A stretch of 5,404 bases of DNA from Chlamydiota bacterium (lineage in GTDB: Bacteria; Chlamydiota; Chlamydiia; Chlamydiales; Rhabdochlamydiaceae): NCBI GenBank assembly GCA_027348355.1, contig DAIEPN010000070.1, positions 1 to 5,404 of the forward strand. The letters run 5' to 3'. Position 1 is the stretch's first letter. Every line of letters begins with the position of its first letter. The position numbers and the translations under genes were made by a program. This document shows, piece by piece, positions 4,591 through 5,404 of this stretch. The notes under the pieces are model-generated. The model was not told where the DNA came from. It did no database searches and saw only the letters and a list, made by a program, of their open reading frames with translations.

Positions 4591-5404
4591 TTATTTTGAG
4601 GGATGATCATCTTTAGAAATTGCTGTGCGCATTTCGGTGTCTGCTTGGATATTTTTCATGCGATAAAAATCCATTATCCCTAAATTACCTTTTCGGAAAG
4701 AATCCGCAATTGCTATAGGGATCTGCGCCTCGGCTTCGACAACTTTTGAACGCATATCGGTCACTTTAGCTATGTTTTCTTGCTCCATAGCAACCGCCAT
4801 AGCGCGTCTTTCTTCCGCTTTGGCCTGGGCAATGCGCTTATCTGATTCAGCTTTGTCGGCTCTAAGTCTCGCACCAATGTTATCTCCGATACTGATATCA
4901 GCGATATCTATTGAGAGAATTTCAAAGGCAGTTTGTGCATCAAGCCCTCTATCTAAAACAAGTTTAGAAATTTGCTGCGGAGCTTTAAGCACATCAGAAT
5001 GTGTCTCTGCAGCACCAATTGCGTTGATCATCCCCTCTCCTACACGAGCAATGATCGTATCTTCGGTAGCTCCTCCAACTAGCTGTTGTATATTTGTTCT
5101 TACAGTTACTCTCGCTCTACATTTTAACTGAACCCCGTCTTTTGCAACTGCTGTGATATAATCACCTCTACTCGCATCCGGACAATCGATCACCTTGGGA
5201 TTAACTGATGTTTTCACCGCATCTAAAATATCTCTACCAGCTAAGTCAATCGCTGTCGCTTGTCTCCATGTAAGAGCGATATTGGCTTTGTCAGCCGCGA
5301 TCATAGCTCGTACTACATTGATGACATTCCCTCCTGCCATGTAATGAGTTTCAAGATCGGCCACTGTAATGTCCTTTAAACCGGCCTTATAGGTATTGAT
5401 ACGC
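4591..5404 (-). CDS. floA: Flotillin-like protein FloA, C-terminal four fifths (5' end beyond the window)
   Basis: The open frame runs from the right edge ([12 protein letters not shown]...) to TAA at 4593-4591. About 270 residues are visible. Compared with the 331-residue Bacillus FloA (YqfA), roughly 65 N-terminal residues, including the membrane anchor, are outside the window. A GTG at 5364 is internal to the conserved KAGL...LE.HY.AGGNV block and is not the start. Family blocks are clear: [66 protein letters not shown], and the coiled-coil signature [19 protein letters not shown], which leads into [12 protein letters not shown] and [11 protein letters not shown]. FloA organises functional membrane microdomains that scaffold signalling and secretion proteins. 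After NPKVID there is an insertion of about 6 residues (CPDASRGD) relative to Bacillus, which I associate with PVC/Verrucomicrobia-type FloA. In many genomes an NfeD-type gene precedes floA; here that would be beyond the right edge. Confidence 0.95.
   Translation of the reverse strand, partial: RINTYKAGLKDITVADLETHYMAGGNVINVVRAMIAADKANIALTWRQATAIDLAGRDILDAVKTSVNPKVIDCPDASRGDYITAVAKDGVQLKCRARVTVRTNIQQLVGGATEDTIIARVGEGMINAIGAAETHSDVLKAPQQISKLVLDRGLDAQTAFEILSIDIADISIGDNIGARLRADKAESDKRIAQAKAEERRAMAVAMEQENIAKVTDMRSKVVEAEAQIPIAIADSFRKGNLGIMDFYRMKNIQADTEMRTAISKDDHPSK

Noticed and set aside
4772..5131. Open frame on the plus strand opposite floA (119 codons), and similar frames opposite the HAD, yggS and lipoprotein genes
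   Set aside because: They lie antisense to well-supported genes, have low-complexity or meaningless translations and lack ribosome binding sites; they are shadows.
5362..5364. GTG as the start of floA
   Set aside because: The frame stays open upstream to the window edge and encodes conserved FloA residues (YKAGL), so the true start is outside the window.

Overview
The window is AT-rich and densely coded. It holds six complete genes plus two that run off the edges. The gene set suggests a bacterium of the PVC group, most likely a non-Chlamydiaceae member of the Chlamydiae (Simkania- or Rhabdochlamydia-like). The reasons are a PVC-type flotillin FloA, an orphan FliO-like protein outside any flagellar cluster, a Fic protein, and a small CC0125/CC1285-type lipoprotein that I associate with alphaproteobacteria and intracellular bacteria. 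The taxonomic placement is inference; no rRNA or other marker gene is present.

Left part (1-975, minus strand): a Cof-type HAD hydrolase overlaps the start of a further minus-strand gene that leaves the window at base 1. A 94-bp AT-rich divergent spacer separates it from the plus-strand genes.

Middle (976-3237, plus strand): a FliO-domain membrane protein is followed by a class II Fic AMP-transferase with a C-terminal winged helix, then a lipoprotein. The Fic gene is the most interesting locus. A perfect 12-bp inverted repeat (TTTTTATGACAC / GTGTCATAAAAA) lies between a plausible promoter and the start codon. Three near-identical decamers (TTTTACGACA) plus a degenerate inverted copy lie just after the stop codon. 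Together they look like a family of operator half-sites on both sides of a gene whose own product carries a DNA-binding domain, suggesting autoregulation and possibly control of the downstream lipoprotein gene.

Right part (3310-5404, minus strand): floA (5' end off the right edge) is followed after 9 nt by a gene for a small membrane-anchored charged protein with a conserved-looking C-terminal tail. After a 156-nt gap with a hairpin and a 17-bp palindrome comes yggS/PLPBP, starting with GTG. floA and the small gene look like one transcription unit for a membrane-organising module; yggS (pyridoxal-phosphate homeostasis) may be transcribed separately. The lipoprotein gene and yggS converge across 72 bp with no convincing terminator. 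No tRNA, rRNA, CRISPR or insertion sequence was seen.
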